64,000 bases of DNA from Sporichthya polymorpha DSM 43042 (GCF_000384115.1 NZ_KB913029.1:3695057-3759056); one strand, 5' to 3'. Positions 32,257-43,151 are shown, numbered from the stretch's first letter. Numbers and translations are program-made. The notes: generated from the letters alone by a model not told the origin.

Positions 32257-34038
32257 ATGGCAGATCCGCACCCCTCCCAAGCGCCCGTCGCGCAGCTGAC
32301 CGGCGCGCAGTCGCTCGTCCGCTCCCTGGAGGCCGTCGGGGTCGAGATCATCTTCGGCATCCCGGGCGGGGCGATCCTTCCCGCGTACGACCCGCTGTTC
32401 GACTCGCAGTACGTCACGCACGTGCTCGTGCGCCACGAGCAGGGCGCGGGCCACGCGGCCCAGGGCTACGCGATGGCGACCGGCAAGGTCGGCGTCTGCA
32501 TGGCGACCTCGGGCCCGGGCGCGACGAACCTGGTCACGGCGATCGCCGACGCCTACATGGACTCGGTGCCGATCGTGGCCGTGACGGGCCAGGTGCCCTC
32601 GAGCGCGATCGGCAGCGACGCCTTCCAGGAGGCGGACATCCGCGGCATCACGATGCCGATCACCAAGCACAACTACCTGGTGACGGACCCCGCCGAGATC
32701 CCGCGCGCGATCGCCGAGGCCTTCCACATCGCCTCGACCGGCCGGCCGGGCCCCGTCCTCGTCGACGTGTCCAAGGACGCGCTGCAGGCGATGACCTCCT
32801 TCACCTGGCCCGAGACCCTCGACCTGCCGGGCTACCGGCCGGTGACCCGTCCCCACGCCAAGCAGGTGCGCGAGGCGGCGAAGCTGATGGTGGAGTCCCG
32901 CAAGCCGGTGCTCTACGTCGGCGGCGGTGTCATCAAGGCCGGGGCCGCGGCCGAGCTCAAGGTGCTCGCCGAACTGACCGGCATCCCGGTCGTCACCACC
33001 CTGATGGCGCGCGGCGCGTTCCCGGACAGCCACGAGCTGCACCTGGGAATGCCGGGCATGCACGGCACCGTCGCCGCCGTCGGTGCGCTGCAGAAGTCGG
33101 ACCTGCTGGTCTGCCTCGGCGCGCGGTTCGACGACCGCGTCACCGGTCACCTGCCGTCCTTCGCCCCCGAGGCGAAGGTCATCCACGCCGACATCGACCC
33201 GGCCGAGATCGGGAAGAACCGCCACGCGGACGTCCCGATCGTGGGTGACGCACGTGAGGTGATCGCCGACCTCGTCGTGGCGCTGCAGGCCGAGCACGAC
33301 GCCGGCCGCAAGGGCGACTACGCCGCCTGGCGCGAGATGACCTTCGACCTGCGGGCCCGCTACCCGCTGGGCTACGACGTCCCGGAGGACGGTGGCCTGT
33401 CGCCGCAGTACGTCACCGAGCGGATCGGCGAGATCGCCGGCCCGGACGCGCTGTACGTCGCGGGCGTCGGCCAGCACCAGATGTGGGCCGCGCAGTTCGT
33501 GAAGTACGAGAAGCCGGGGACGTGGCTGAATTCCGGTGGCCTCGGGACGATGGGCTATTCGGTCCCGGCGGCGATGGGCGCCAAGGCCGGCGCGCCGGAC
33601 AAGGTCGTGTGGGCGATCGACGGCGACGGCTGCTTCCAGATGACCAACCAGGAGCTGGCCACCTGCGCCATCAACGGCATCCCGATCAAGGTGGCCGTCA
33701 TCAACAACGGCAACCTCGGCATGGTGCGCCAGTGGCAGACCCTGTTCTACGAGGGCCGCTACTCGAACACCGACCTGCAGTCCAAGCGGATCCCCGACTT
33801 CGTCAAGCTCGCCGACGCCTACGGCTGCGTGGGTCTGCGGTGCGAGAAGGCGGAGGACGTCGACGCCACGATCCGCAAGGCGATGGAGATCAATGACGTT
33901 CCCGTCGTGATCGACTTCGTCGTCCACGCCGACGCCATGGTGTGGCCGATGGTCGCCGCCGGCACCTCCAACGACGACATCAAGTACGCGCGTGACCTGG
34001 CCCCGTCCTGGGACCGCAGCGAGGAAGAGGAAAGCTGA
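32257..34038 (+). CDS. ilvB: Acetolactate synthase, large catalytic subunit
   Basis: 593 residues from ATG at 32257 preceded by GGAAAGAG; the frame is open to 32212 but that start lacks a site. TPP- and FAD-dependent enzyme condensing pyruvate with pyruvate or 2-oxobutyrate, first common step to valine, leucine and isoleucine. [17 protein letters not shown] and [16 protein letters not shown] (catalytic Glu), [19 protein letters not shown] and the TPP motif [14 protein letters not shown]...NNGN are all visible. It overlaps ilvN by one base. Expression should respond to branched-chain tRNA charging through the leader. Confidence 0.97.
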   Translation: MADPHPSQAPVAQLTGAQSLVRSLEAVGVEIIFGIPGGAILPAYDPLFDSQYVTHVLVRHEQGAGHAAQGYAMATGKVGVCMATSGPGATNLVTAIADAYMDSVPIVAVTGQVPSSAIGSDAFQEADIRGITMPITKHNYLVTDPAEIPRAIAEAFHIASTGRPGPVLVDVSKDALQAMTSFTWPETLDLPGYRPVTRPHAKQVREAAKLMVESRKPVLYVGGGVIKAGAAAELKVLAELTGIPVVTTLMARGAFPDSHELHLGMPGMHGTVAAVGALQKSDLLVCLGARFDDRVTGHLPSFAPEAKVIHADIDPAEIGKNRHADVPIVGDAREVIADLVVALQAEHDAGRKGDYAAWREMTFDLRARYPLGYDVPEDGGLSPQYVTERIGEIAGPDALYVAGVGQHQMWAAQFVKYEKPGTWLNSGGLGTMGYSVPAAMGAKAGAPDKVVWAIDGDGCFQMTNQELATCAINGIPIKVAVINNGNLGMVRQWQTLFYEGRYSNTDLQSKRIPDFVKLADAYGCVGLRCEKAEDVDATIRKAMEINDVPVVIDFVVHADAMVWPMVAAGTSNDDIKYARDLAPSWDRSEEEES

Positions 34039-34562
34039 TGAGCGTTCACACCCTCTCGGTCCTGGTCGAGAACAAGCCCGGTGTGCTCGCGCGCATCGCG
34101 TCGCTGTTCTCGCGCCGGGGCTTCAACATCGACTCTCTCGCCGTCGGCCCGACCGAGCACCCGGAGATCTCCCGGATGACGATTGCGGTCAACGTCGAGG
34201 ACAACCCGCTGGAGCAGGTGACGAAGCAGCTGAACAAGCTGGTCAACGTCATCAAGATCGTGGAGCTCGAGCCGTCGAGCTCCGTCCAGCGTGAGCTGGT
34301 GCTGGTCAAGGTGAAGGCCGACCTCGAGAGCCGCTCGCACGTCCTGGAGGTCGTGCAGCTGTTCCGCGCCAAGGTCATCGACGTCTCCAGCGACGCCGTC
34401 ACGATCGAGGCCACCGGCAGCGCCGACAAGCTCGCCGCCCTGTTGCGGATGCTCGAACCCTTCGGGGTCAAGGAGCTCGTGCAGTCCGGCATGGTCGCGA
34501 TCGGTCGCGGCCCCCGCTCCATCACCGACCGCAGCCTCCGCCCCGTCGAGCGCAGCGCCTAG
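34038..34562 (+). CDS. ilvN: Acetolactate synthase, small regulatory subunit
   Basis: 174 residues; ATG overlaps the ilvB TGA. N-terminal ACT domain (HTLSVLVENKPGVLARIASLFSRRGFNI, cited in pieces HTLSVLVENKPG and RIASLFSRRGFNI) binds valine for feedback inhibition; the C-terminal half (ELVLVKVKADLESRSHVLE, IEATGSADKLAALL) completes the usual 160-175 residues. It activates IlvB and makes it valine sensitive. Followed by repeat B1 and then ilvC. Confidence 0.96.
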   Translation: MSVHTLSVLVENKPGVLARIASLFSRRGFNIDSLAVGPTEHPEISRMTIAVNVEDNPLEQVTKQLNKLVNVIKIVELEPSSSVQRELVLVKVKADLESRSHVLEVVQLFRAKVIDVSSDAVTIEATGSADKLAALLRMLEPFGVKELVQSGMVAIGRGPRSITDRSLRPVERSA

Positions 34563-34582
34563 CCTTTTCGCCCACCCCGTAG

Positions 34583-34624
34583 CGTCCGAAGAAGCGGTCG
34601 CTATAGCAGCCGAATCTTCGGACG
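34583..34624. repeat. Family B palindromic repeat, copy B1
   Basis: 42 bases with arms CGTCCGAAGA (34583-34592) and TCTTCGGACG (34615-34624) around GGTCGCTATAGCAGCC. The only other copy (43092-43133) is in opposite orientation after cimA. It sits between ilvN and ilvC and could shape the relative amounts of the two transcripts. Confidence 0.85.
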
Positions 34625-34627
34625 TAA

Positions 34628-35638
<1,011 letters not shown>

Positions 35639-35650
35639 CCTCACCTCTCA

Positions 35651-35690
35651 CGCGAACGGCCCCCCGGCCCGGTCCGGGGGGCCGTTCGCG
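35651..35690 (+). terminator. Strong hairpin terminator after ilvC
   Basis: Perfect 17-bp stem CGCGAACGGCCCCCCGG (35651-35667) and its complement (35674-35690) with a six-base loop CCCGGT. It is followed only by a short mixed TTCGTT stretch, so it is an actinobacterial I-shaped terminator lacking a U run. Confidence 0.8.
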
Positions 35691-35767
35691 TTCGTTACAC
35701 TCATGTTGCGGGCACAGTGTGGTGTTCCTCTCCAGCCCCCGCCTTCTGATTCCGTGAGGATCCTCCT

Positions 35768-37360
35768 GTGACCAAGCCTGTGGTCCTGATCGCCGAGGAA
35801 CTGTCGCCCGCCACCGTTGAGGCGCTCGGCCCCGATTTCGAGATCCGGCACTGCGACGGCGCGAACCGCGAGGAGCTGCTCCCCGCGATCGCCGACGTCG
35901 ACGCCATCCTGATCCGCTCCGCCACGAAGGTGGACGCCGAGGCGCTGGCCGCCGCGAAGAAGCTGCGCGTCGTCGCCCGCGCGGGTGTCGGCCTCGACAA
36001 CGTCGACGTCGCCGCGGCCACCAAGGCCGGCGTCATGGTGGTCAACGCTCCGACCTCCAACATCACCTCCGCCGCCGAGCTCGCGGTCGCCCTGCTGCTG
36101 GCCAGCGCCCGCCACGTCTCGCCAGCCCACGCCTCGCTCAAGCAGGGGCAGTGGAAGCGCTCGAAGTTCACCGGCGTCGAGCTCGCCGAGAAGACCGTCG
36201 GCGTCGTCGGCCTCGGCCGTATCGGTGCCCTGGTCGCGCAGCGTCTCGCCGCCTTCGAGGTCGAGCTCATCGCCTACGACCCGTACGTGCCGGCCGCCCG
36301 CGCGACGCAGCTGGGTGTCCGCCTCGTCAGCCTGGACGAGCTGCTGCGCGAGTCGGACTTCATCACCGTGCACCTGCCGAAGACCCCGGAGACCGCGGGC
36401 CTGATCGGCGAGGAGCAGCTGCGCCTGGTCAAGCCGAGCGTGCACATCATCAACGCCGCCCGCGGCGGGATCGTCGACGAGGACGCGCTCTACGCAGCGC
36501 TCAAGGAGGGCCGGGTCGCCGGCGCCGGCCTCGACGTCTACGCCAAGGAGCCGTGCACCGACTCGCCGATGTTCGAACTGGACAACGTCGTTGCCCTGCC
36601 GCACCTCGGGGCGAGCACCGACGAGGCCCAGGAGAAGGCCGGCATCGCCGTCGCCAAGTCGGTCCGCCTCGCGCTGGCCGGCGAGCTCGTGCCGGACGCG
36701 GTCAACGTCCAGGGCGGCACCATCGCCGAGGACGTCAAGCCGGGTCTGCCGCTGTGCGAGAAGCTCGGCCGTATCTTCACCGCCCTCGCGGGCGGGGTCG
36801 CGGACCGGCTCGACGTCGAGGTCCGCGGCGAGATCACCAAGCACGACGTGAAGGTGATGGAGCTCGCGACGCTCAAGGGCGTGTTCACCGACATCGCCGA
36901 GGAGGCGTCGGTCTCCTACGTCAACGCCCCGCTGTTCGCGCAGGAGCGCAACGTCGAGGTGCACCTGACGACGAGCCCGGAGAGCCCGCGCTACCGCAAC
37001 CTCGTCACCGCCCGCGGCACGATGGCGACCGGTGAGGTCGTCTCGGTGTCCGGCACGCTGTCCGGCGCCCGCCGCATGGTCGAGAAGATCGTCGAGATCG
37101 ACGGCTACGAGGTCGACGTCGAGCTCGCCGACCACCTCGCGTTCTTCCGCTACACCGACCGCCCGGGGGTCGTCGGCACCGTCGGCCGCATCCTCGGTGA
37201 GGCGGGCGTGAACATCGCCGGCATGCAGGTCGCCCGTGACGCCAAGGGTGGTCAGGCGCTGGTCGCGCTGACCGTGGACACCGCGATCCCCGCGGACGCC
37301 CTCAGCGAGCTGCAGACGGCGATCGCCGCCGACTGGGCCCGCGCCGTCGACCTCACCTGA
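35768..37360 (+). CDS. serA: D-3-phosphoglycerate dehydrogenase
   Basis: 530 residues from GTG at 35768. First enzyme of serine synthesis, oxidising 3-phosphoglycerate with NAD. Rossmann motif VGVVGLGRIGALVAQRLAAF (cited as VGLGRIGALVAQ), the HLP/NAARGGIVDE stretch and the catalytic HLGASTDEAQEKAG are clear. As in the mycobacterial enzyme it carries an extra allosteric substrate-binding domain and a C-terminal ACT domain (AFFRYTDRPGVVGTVGRILG), so serine feedback is likely. It lies between ilvC and leuB as in M. tuberculosis. Confidence 0.97.
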   Translation: MTKPVVLIAEELSPATVEALGPDFEIRHCDGANREELLPAIADVDAILIRSATKVDAEALAAAKKLRVVARAGVGLDNVDVAAATKAGVMVVNAPTSNITSAAELAVALLLASARHVSPAHASLKQGQWKRSKFTGVELAEKTVGVVGLGRIGALVAQRLAAFEVELIAYDPYVPAARATQLGVRLVSLDELLRESDFITVHLPKTPETAGLIGEEQLRLVKPSVHIINAARGGIVDEDALYAALKEGRVAGAGLDVYAKEPCTDSPMFELDNVVALPHLGASTDEAQEKAGIAVAKSVRLALAGELVPDAVNVQGGTIAEDVKPGLPLCEKLGRIFTALAGGVADRLDVEVRGEITKHDVKVMELATLKGVFTDIAEEASVSYVNAPLFAQERNVEVHLTTSPESPRYRNLVTARGTMATGEVVSVSGTLSGARRMVEKIVEIDGYEVDVELADHLAFFRYTDRPGVVGTVGRILGEAGVNIAGMQVARDAKGGQALVALTVDTAIPADALSELQTAIAADWARAVDLT

Positions 37361-37392
37361 GTTGACCTGAGCTGCATCCCGCAGACACGAAT

Positions 37393-37430
37393 CGGCCCAC
37401 CGATGTCCACATAGTGATATCGGTGGGCCG
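37393..37430. other. Hairpin between serA and leuB
   Basis: Perfect 12-bp inverted repeat CGGCCCACCGAT (37393-37404) and ATCGGTGGGCCG (37419-37430) with a 14-base AT-richer loop. No U run follows. It could end the serA transcript or be an operator ahead of leuB, whose ATG is 30 bases on. Confidence 0.6.
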
Positions 37431-37460
37431 AGGTGTGAGACGGCGGCTTAAACTGCCGCC

Positions 37461-38495
37461 ATGAGCAGCCTGAAACTCGCAGTCATCCCGGGCGACGGCA
37501 TCGGCACCGAGGTGGTGACCGAGGGCCGCAAGGTTCTCGACGCGGCGCTGAGCGACGTGAAGATCGAGGCCCACGAGTACGACCTCGGCGCCCGGCGCTG
37601 GCACGCGACGGGGGAGACGCTGCCGGACTCGGTGCTGGAGGAGATCCGCGGCGCCGACGCGATCCTGCTCGGCGCGGTCGGTGACCCGTCGGTTCCGTCC
37701 GGCGTCCTCGAGCGGGGCCTGCTGCTCAAGATGCGCTTCGCGCTCGACCACCACGTCAACCTGCGCCCGTCGAAGCTGTACCCGGGCTACGTCAGCCCGC
37801 TGGCCGGCGACCCGAGCATCGACTTCGTCGTGGTCCGCGAGGGCACCGAGGGCCCGTACGTCGGCAACGGCGGCTCACTGCGGACCGGCACGCCGCACGA
37901 GGTCGCGACCGAGGTCAGCCTCAACACCGCGTTCGGCATCGAGCGCGTCGTCCGCGACGCCTTCGCCCGCGCCCAGGCCCGCCCGCGCAAGAAGCTCACG
38001 CTGGTGCACAAGGACAACGTCCTGGTCCACGCGGGTGGTCTGTGGCAGCGGATCGTCCGCGAGGTCGCGCCCGAGTTCCCCGACGTCGAGCGGGACTACC
38101 TGCACGTCGACGCCGCGACGATCTTTCTGGTCACGAACCCTGGCCGCTTCGACGTGATCGTCACCGACAACCTGTTCGGTGACATCCTCACCGACCTCGC
38201 CGCGGCGGTCACCGGCGGCATCGGCCTGGCCGCGAGCGGCAACCTCGACGTCTCGCGGACCAACCCGTCGATGTTCGAGCCCGTGCACGGCTCGGCCCCC
38301 GACATCGCCGGCCAGGGCAAGGCGGACCCGACCGCGACGATCCTGTCCGTCGCGCTGATGCTCGAGCACCTCGGTCACGCCGAGGCGGCCGCGAAGATCA
38401 CCGCCGCCGTCGAGGCCGACCTGGCCGAGCGGGGCTCGGCCGCGCGCAGCACCGCCCAGATCGGCGACGCGATCGCCGCCCGAGTAGCCGGCTAG
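37461..38495 (+). CDS. leuB: 3-isopropylmalate dehydrogenase
   Basis: 344 residues from ATG at 37461. Oxidatively decarboxylates 3-isopropylmalate for leucine, and by the citramalate route also 3-methylmalate. [20 protein letters not shown] is the N-terminal loop; LRPSKLYPG, the loop [29 protein letters not shown] and the NAD-binding [20 protein letters not shown] (pieces) are intact. Sequence resembles the M. tuberculosis-type LeuB rather than isocitrate dehydrogenase. Standalone here, distant from leuCD, but possibly co-regulated by the IclR protein. Confidence 0.95.
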   Translation: MSSLKLAVIPGDGIGTEVVTEGRKVLDAALSDVKIEAHEYDLGARRWHATGETLPDSVLEEIRGADAILLGAVGDPSVPSGVLERGLLLKMRFALDHHVNLRPSKLYPGYVSPLAGDPSIDFVVVREGTEGPYVGNGGSLRTGTPHEVATEVSLNTAFGIERVVRDAFARAQARPRKKLTLVHKDNVLVHAGGLWQRIVREVAPEFPDVERDYLHVDAATIFLVTNPGRFDVIVTDNLFGDILTDLAAAVTGGIGLAASGNLDVSRTNPSMFEPVHGSAPDIAGQGKADPTATILSVALMLEHLGHAEAAAKITAAVEADLAERGSAARSTAQIGDAIAARVAG

Positions 38496-38653
38496 GCGGT
38501 CCTCCGAGGCCGTCGCGCAGCCCCCTACTCCGACGACGGCCGAAGGAGGCCGACATGTCTTCTGCCACCCCCACTGCAAGGACTTTGCGCACGACCCCCG
38601 CAACTGGGCTCGACTCTGCCCCGGGCTCAGGCCCGGCAGGTAGCGTTCCGCCC

Positions 38654-39748
38654 ATGACGACGGTGGGACTCGACTTTCACATCACGCCGAACCCCGCTCC
38701 CGCGCCCGAGGCGCGGCGGGCCGAGATCCTGGCCGACCCGGGCTTCGGCAAGTACTTCACCGACCATCTGGTCTCGGTGACCTGGACGCCGCAGCAGGGC
38801 TGGCACGACGCGAGCCTGCGTCCGTACGGGCCGATCTCGATGGACCCGGCCACCGCCGTCATCCACTACGCGCAGTCGATCTTCGAGGGCCTCAAGGCCT
38901 ACCGCCACGAGGACGGTTCGATCGTCACGTTCCGGCCGGAGCAGAACGCGGCACGTTTCCAGCGCTCCGCCAAGCGGCTCGCGCTGCCGGAGCTGCCGAC
39001 GCAGATCTTCGTCGACGCGATCGACCTGCTGGTCCGCACCGACGCCGCGTGGGTGCCGACCCGCGCCGAGCAGAGCCTGTACCTGCGGCCGTTCATGTTC
39101 GCCTCCGAGGTGTTCCTCGGGGTGAAGCCGGCCTCGCACGTCAGCTTCTACGTGATCGCGTCCCCGGCGGGCGCGTACTTCGCGAAGGGCCTCAAGCCCG
39201 TCTCGATCTGGATCTCCGAGGAGTACACCCGCGCCGCCCTCGGCGGGACCGGCGCGGCCAAGTGCGCCGGCAACTACGCGGCCAGCCTCGTCGCGCAGCA
39301 GGAGGCGATCGAGAACGGCTGCGACCAGGTCGTCTTCCTCGACGCCGTCGAGCGCAAGTGGGTCGAGGAACTCGGCGGGATGAACCTGTACTTCGTCCAC
39401 GCCGACGGGCACATCGAGACCCCGACGCTGACCGGTTCGATCCTCGAGGGCGTCACCCGCGACTCGATTCTCACCCTCGCCGCGGACCTCGGGCACCAGG
39501 TCACCGAGAACCGCATCGCGATCGACGACTGGCGCAACGGCGTGAGCTCCGGCGAGATCGTCGAGGTCTTCGCCTGCGGGACCGCGGCGGTCGTCACGCC
39601 CGTCGGGAAGCTCGCGTGGCGGGGCGGCGAGCTCGCGATGGGCGACGGCGAGCCCGGCCCGGTCACGAGCAAGATCCGCAACGCGCTCCTCGCGATCCAG
39701 CACGGTCACGCCGAGGACAAGCACGGCTGGCTGCACAAGGTCGTCTGA
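38654..39748 (+). CDS. ilvE: Branched-chain amino acid aminotransferase
   Basis: 364 residues from ATG at 38654. That start gives the family N-terminus MTTVGLDF and is seven bases after TAGCGT (38641-38646), which fits a leaderless mRNA. An in-frame ATG at 38555 has an excellent AAGGAGG and would add 33 Ser/Thr/Pro/Ala-rich residues, so two starts are possible. PLP fold type IV enzyme making Val, Leu and Ile from their oxo acids. HYAQSIFEGLKAYR, SLYLRPFMFA, GTGAAKCAGNYAASL (PLP Lys), FACGTAAVVTPVG are characteristic. Confidence 0.95.
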   Translation: MTTVGLDFHITPNPAPAPEARRAEILADPGFGKYFTDHLVSVTWTPQQGWHDASLRPYGPISMDPATAVIHYAQSIFEGLKAYRHEDGSIVTFRPEQNAARFQRSAKRLALPELPTQIFVDAIDLLVRTDAAWVPTRAEQSLYLRPFMFASEVFLGVKPASHVSFYVIASPAGAYFAKGLKPVSIWISEEYTRAALGGTGAAKCAGNYAASLVAQQEAIENGCDQVVFLDAVERKWVEELGGMNLYFVHADGHIETPTLTGSILEGVTRDSILTLAADLGHQVTENRIAIDDWRNGVSSGEIVEVFACGTAAVVTPVGKLAWRGGELAMGDGEPGPVTSKIRNALLAIQHGHAEDKHGWLHKVV

Positions 39749-39901
39749 GCGATTACCGCCACCTGCCGTTCCCCTGAACGGCCGCGTGGCGGGGTGCCCA
39801 AAATCCCCGGATTGTGAAGTAATAACCACCGAGTGTCGCGGGGGCCGGAGAGAACACCGGCCCCCGCGCCGGTGTCGGTGGAGCAGGACGGGGACGTGGG
39901 C

Positions 39902-41287
39902 ATGGAGTTCGGGCGAGTACGGCGCGCGCTGGTGTGGGCCGGGGCGGCCGCCCTGGTGGCGGGAACAACGGGCGTGCTGGGTGCGACCGGGGCGGGAGCG
40001 ACCGCGACGGCGTCCAAGCCCGCGATCGAGAACCCGGCGGCGAAGGACGTCACCGCGACGACGGCGAAGCTGACAGCGAAGGTCAACCCGAACGGCGCGA
40101 AGACGTCGATCTCGGTGGCGTGCACCGGCGGTTCCTACGCCTGGACCGCGAACGGCCTGGCGGCGGGCGGCACGGCCAGCACGGTCACCGCCTCGCTGAC
40201 CTCGCTAACCGCGGAGACCGACTACTCCTGCACGCTCACCGCGGAGAACAGCGCGGGCGCGACGAAGAGCGCGGACGTCGCGTTCACGACGCTGGAGTCC
40301 ACCGAGCCGGGCCCGGAGGTCACGGCCCCGACCGTCGGTGACACGACCGCGACCGACGTCACTGACACCACGGCGACGCTGAGCGCGCCGGTGAACCCCG
40401 GCGGCGGGGCGACGACTCTCGGCGTCACCTGCACCGGCGGCACGTACAAGTGGACGGCGACCGGCCCGGCGTCGGGGAACACCACCGCGCTGGCGAGCGC
40501 GGACCTGACCGAGCTGAAGCCGGGCACGCAGTACACCTGCGGGCTCACGGCCACGAACAGCGCGGGCACGACCGAGACGAGTTCGCCGGCGGTCTTCACG
40601 ACCACGGGCGCGGGCGAGCCCGAGCCGACCCCGACGGTCACGCCGTCGCCGACGCCGGACCCGACCCCCGCCCCGGACGCGGGTGTCCCGACCGTCGGCC
40701 CGACGGCCGCTGCCGGGGTGACCAGTGACTCCGCGACGCTGACCGGGTCGGTCACGCCGAACGGCGCCGCGACCGCGGCGACCGCGTCCTGCACCGGCGG
40801 CGCGTGGACGGCCGGCGGAGCGTTCGCGGGCTCCGGGACGGCGCCGGTGACGGTGTCGGTCCCGCTCACCGGGCTGAGCGCGGGCACGAAGTACGTCTGC
40901 GCGATCCAGGCGACGAACAGCGCGGGCACCACGACCAGCAACGGCCCGGTCTCGTTCGTCACCAACGGCGCGGCCAAGCCGCCGACGGCCTCGTCCGCGA
41001 TCTCCATCACGGCCAAGACGTTCAAGGCCAAGAAGGGCAAGTCGAAGACCTACACGGTCGCGACCTTCACCGACCGCGCCGACCTGCCCGCGGCGAACTA
41101 CAAGGTCACGATCACGTGGGGCGACGGCACCACCAGCACGGGCAAGGTCGTCCGCACCGGCAAGGGCACCTACAAGGTCACCGGCAAGCACAAGTACACG
41201 AAGGCCGGCAAGAAGACGACCAAGGTGACGGTTTCGAAGTCGGGCACCGCCGCGGTGACCTCGAAGGGCCGTGCAACCGCGGCCTGA
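39902..41287 (+). CDS. Secreted protein with three fibronectin-III-like domains
   Basis: 461 residues from ATG at 39902; a GTG at 39833, 13 bases after TAATAA and in frame, would prefix 23 polar residues before the signal peptide and is less likely. Signal peptide RRALVWAGAAALVAG ends near ATGAGA. Three repeats of about 90 residues follow, each with a VxxTTATLxxxVNPxG start, a CTGG turn and a YxCxLxAxNSAGT end (about 40-125, 135-225, 255-345), separated by a PTPTPSPTPDPTP linker. The last 90 residues are lysine-rich (KKGKSKTYTVATF, WGDGTTSTGKV) and PKD-like. Likely cell-wall associated; function unknown. Confidence 0.8.
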   Translation: MEFGRVRRALVWAGAAALVAGTTGVLGATGAGATATASKPAIENPAAKDVTATTAKLTAKVNPNGAKTSISVACTGGSYAWTANGLAAGGTASTVTASLTSLTAETDYSCTLTAENSAGATKSADVAFTTLESTEPGPEVTAPTVGDTTATDVTDTTATLSAPVNPGGGATTLGVTCTGGTYKWTATGPASGNTTALASADLTELKPGTQYTCGLTATNSAGTTETSSPAVFTTTGAGEPEPTPTVTPSPTPDPTPAPDAGVPTVGPTAAAGVTSDSATLTGSVTPNGAATAATASCTGGAWTAGGAFAGSGTAPVTVSVPLTGLSAGTKYVCAIQATNSAGTTTSNGPVSFVTNGAAKPPTASSAISITAKTFKAKKGKSKTYTVATFTDRADLPAANYKVTITWGDGTTSTGKVVRTGKGTYKVTGKHKYTKAGKKTTKVTVSKSGTAAVTSKGRATAA

Positions 41288-41296
41288 CGTGCGCGT

Positions 41297-41347
41297 TTGG
41301 CTCCGATCCAGGGCCTGTGTCACACTGACCCCGTGGCACAGGCCCTG
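41297..41347 (+). promoter_or_regulatory. cimA leader promoter with overlapping inverted repeat
   Basis: TTGGCT (41297-41302), an 18-base spacer and CACACT (41321-41326) place transcription at 41333, exactly the leader GTG, hence a leaderless leader peptide. An 11-bp perfect inverted repeat, CAGGGCCTGTG (41309-41319) and CACAGGCCCTG (41337-41347), brackets the -10 and start site and could be a protein-binding operator. Confidence 0.6.
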
Positions 41348-41359
41348 ATTATTGGATAG
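41333..41359 (+). CDS. cimA leader peptide (attenuator)
   Basis: An eight-residue frame, MAQALIIG, from GTG 41333 to TAG 41357. Leu-Ile-Ile just before the stop, using the ATT codon that is rare in this genome, is what an isoleucine/leucine charging sensor needs. It is followed by a 10-bp hairpin (GCGCATCGAC 41360-41369 with GTCGATGCGC 41380-41389) and then a terminator, the same layout as before ilvB. Short for a leader peptide, so moderate confidence. Confidence 0.65.
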   Translation: MAQALIIG

Positions 41360-41391
41360 GCGCATCGACACGGCACCACGTCGATGCGCAA

Positions 41392-41420
41392 ACCTCTCGT
41401 CTGCTGACGAGGGGTTTTTT
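41392..41420 (+). terminator. Attenuator terminator before cimA
   Basis: Stem ACCTCTCGTC (41392-41401) with GACGAGGGGT (41106 offset: 41406-41415), loop TGCT, followed by six T (41415-41420). It precedes the cimA start by about 50 bases and would stop most transcripts unless the leader ribosome stalls. Confidence 0.85.
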
Positions 41421-41470
41421 GTTTGTCCGGCACCACCCGCAGCACGGCGATTGATGAAGGACGGCACCTC

Positions 41471-43078
41471 GTGACGACCCAGCAGAACGGTCTCTCGGAC
41501 GCGTTCCACGTCTACGACACGACTCTGCGCGACGGCGCGCAGGGCGAGGGCATGGCGCTGACGGTGGCGGACAAGCTCGCCATCGCCAAGCACCTCGACG
41601 ACCTCGGCGTCGGCTTCATCGAGGGCGGCTGGCCGGGTGCGCTGCCGAAGGACACCGAGTTCTTCGCCCGCGCACAGACCGAACTGAATCTGCGTCACGC
41701 ACAGCTGGTGGCCTTCGGGTCCACCCGCAAGGCCGAGAGCAGAGCGTCGGAGGACCTACAGGTCCTCGCGCTCCGTGACTCCGGGGCCGGCACGATCTGC
41801 CTGGTCGCGAAGAGCCACGTCGGCCACGTCGAAAGGGCACTCCGCACCACCCTCGCGGAGAACCTGGAGATGATCACGGACACCGTCACCTTCCTCCGTG
41901 CAGAAGGCCGTCGCGTGTTCGTGGACTGTGAGCACTTCTTCGACGGCTACCACCTGGACCCGATCTACGCGGTCGAGGTCGTCCGCACCGCCGCGGCCGC
42001 CGGTGCCGACGTCGTCGTGCTCTGCGACACCAACGGCGGCATGCTGCCGTCGCAGGTCAACCGCGTCGTCAGCGAGGTCCTCGCCGCGACCGGCGCGCGT
42101 CTCGGCATCCACTGCCAGGACGACACCGGGTGCGCGGTCGCCAACACCATCGCCGCCGTCGAGGCCGGCGTGACGCACGTGCAGTGCGTCGCCAACGGCT
42201 ACGGCGAGCGGACCGGCAACGCGAACCTGGCGACGGTCGTGGCGAACCTCGAGCTCAAACTCGGCATCCAGTGCCTGCCCCCCGGCAAGCTCAAGGAGCT
42301 CTCCCGCGTCAGCCACGCGATCGCGGAGATCGCGAACATGACGCCGCGTCACCACCTGCCGTACGTCGGCATGAGCGCGTTCGCGCACAAGGCCGGTCTG
42401 CACGCCTCGGCGATCAAGGTCGACCCGGACCTGTACCAGCACATCGACCCGACCCTGGTCGGCAACGACATGCGCATGCTGATCTCGGAGATGGCCGGCC
42501 GCGCGAGCGTCGAGCTCAAGGGCAAGGAGCTGGGCCACGACCTCGCCACGAACCCCACCGCCCTGGCGAACGTGGTCGAGAAGGTGAAGACCCTCGAGGC
42601 CCGCGGCTACTCGTTCGAGGCCGCCGACGGTTCGTTCGACCTGCTGATCCGCGAGGAGCTGGAGCCGGAGAACAGCCGCGTCTTCGAGCTGGAGTCCTGG
42701 CGCGTCATCGTCGACCGCGACGCGACCGGCGAGGTCCGCACCGAGGCGACCGTGAAGCTCCACGCCTCCGGCAAGCGCTTCGTCGCCACCGGCGAGGGGA
42801 ACGGTCCGGTCAACGCGCTCGACCGCGCGCTGCGCCAGGGCCTCGAGCAGGTCTACCCGGACCTCGCCCGCCTTGAGCTCGTCGACTTCAAGGTCCGCAT
42901 TCTCGAAGGTGCCCACGGCACCGGCGCGGTCGTCCGCGTCCTCGTCGAGACCAGCGACGGCGAGACCGAGTGGGACACCGTCGGCGTCCACGAGAACATC
43001 ATCGAGGCCTCCTGGCAGGCCCTCGCCGACGGCGTCACCTACGGCCTGCTCCGCACCGCCGGGCTCCCGCTCGACTGA
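41471..43078 (+). CDS. cimA: Citramalate synthase
   Basis: 535 residues from GTG at 41471 (AAGGACGG upstream); the frame back to 41423 starts inside the terminator T run. It joins acetyl-CoA and pyruvate to (R)-citramalate, giving 2-oxobutyrate for isoleucine without threonine. HMGL-like barrel with [17 protein letters not shown] (metal Asp, RDGAQ), [35 protein letters not shown], then [15 protein letters not shown] and a C-terminal LeuA-type allosteric dimer domain. Length and RDGAQ favour citramalate over isopropylmalate synthase (leuA, not in the window). A family B repeat lies just after the stop. Confidence 0.93.
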   Translation: MTTQQNGLSDAFHVYDTTLRDGAQGEGMALTVADKLAIAKHLDDLGVGFIEGGWPGALPKDTEFFARAQTELNLRHAQLVAFGSTRKAESRASEDLQVLALRDSGAGTICLVAKSHVGHVERALRTTLAENLEMITDTVTFLRAEGRRVFVDCEHFFDGYHLDPIYAVEVVRTAAAAGADVVVLCDTNGGMLPSQVNRVVSEVLAATGARLGIHCQDDTGCAVANTIAAVEAGVTHVQCVANGYGERTGNANLATVVANLELKLGIQCLPPGKLKELSRVSHAIAEIANMTPRHHLPYVGMSAFAHKAGLHASAIKVDPDLYQHIDPTLVGNDMRMLISEMAGRASVELKGKELGHDLATNPTALANVVEKVKTLEARGYSFEAADGSFDLLIREELEPENSRVFELESWRVIVDRDATGEVRTEATVKLHASGKRFVATGEGNGPVNALDRALRQGLEQVYPDLARLELVDFKVRILEGAHGTGAVVRVLVETSDGETEWDTVGVHENIIEASWQALADGVTYGLLRTAGLPLD

Positions 43079-43091
43079 GCGCGACCGCGGA

Positions 43092-43133
43092 CGTCCGAAG
43101 ATGTGGCTGCCATAGCGACCACATCTTCGGACG
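43092..43133. repeat. Family B palindromic repeat, copy B2
   Basis: 42 bases, arms CGTCCGAAGATGTGG (43092-43106) and CCACATCTTCGGACG (43119-43133), loop CTGCCATAGCGA. Reverse complement matches B1 including the centre GGTCGCTATNGCAGCC. Between the convergent cimA and SCP2-like genes. Confidence 0.85.
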
Positions 43134-43151
43134 CAAGCGCCTGTCGGGCGC

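Noticed and set aside
38555-38653. Separate short gene before ilvE
   Set aside because: The frame has a good ribosome site but runs in frame into ilvE without a stop, so it is an alternative start, noted there.
41360-41420. T-box riboswitch before cimA
   Set aside because: No T-box consensus bulge is seen; a short leader peptide plus terminator explains the structure better.
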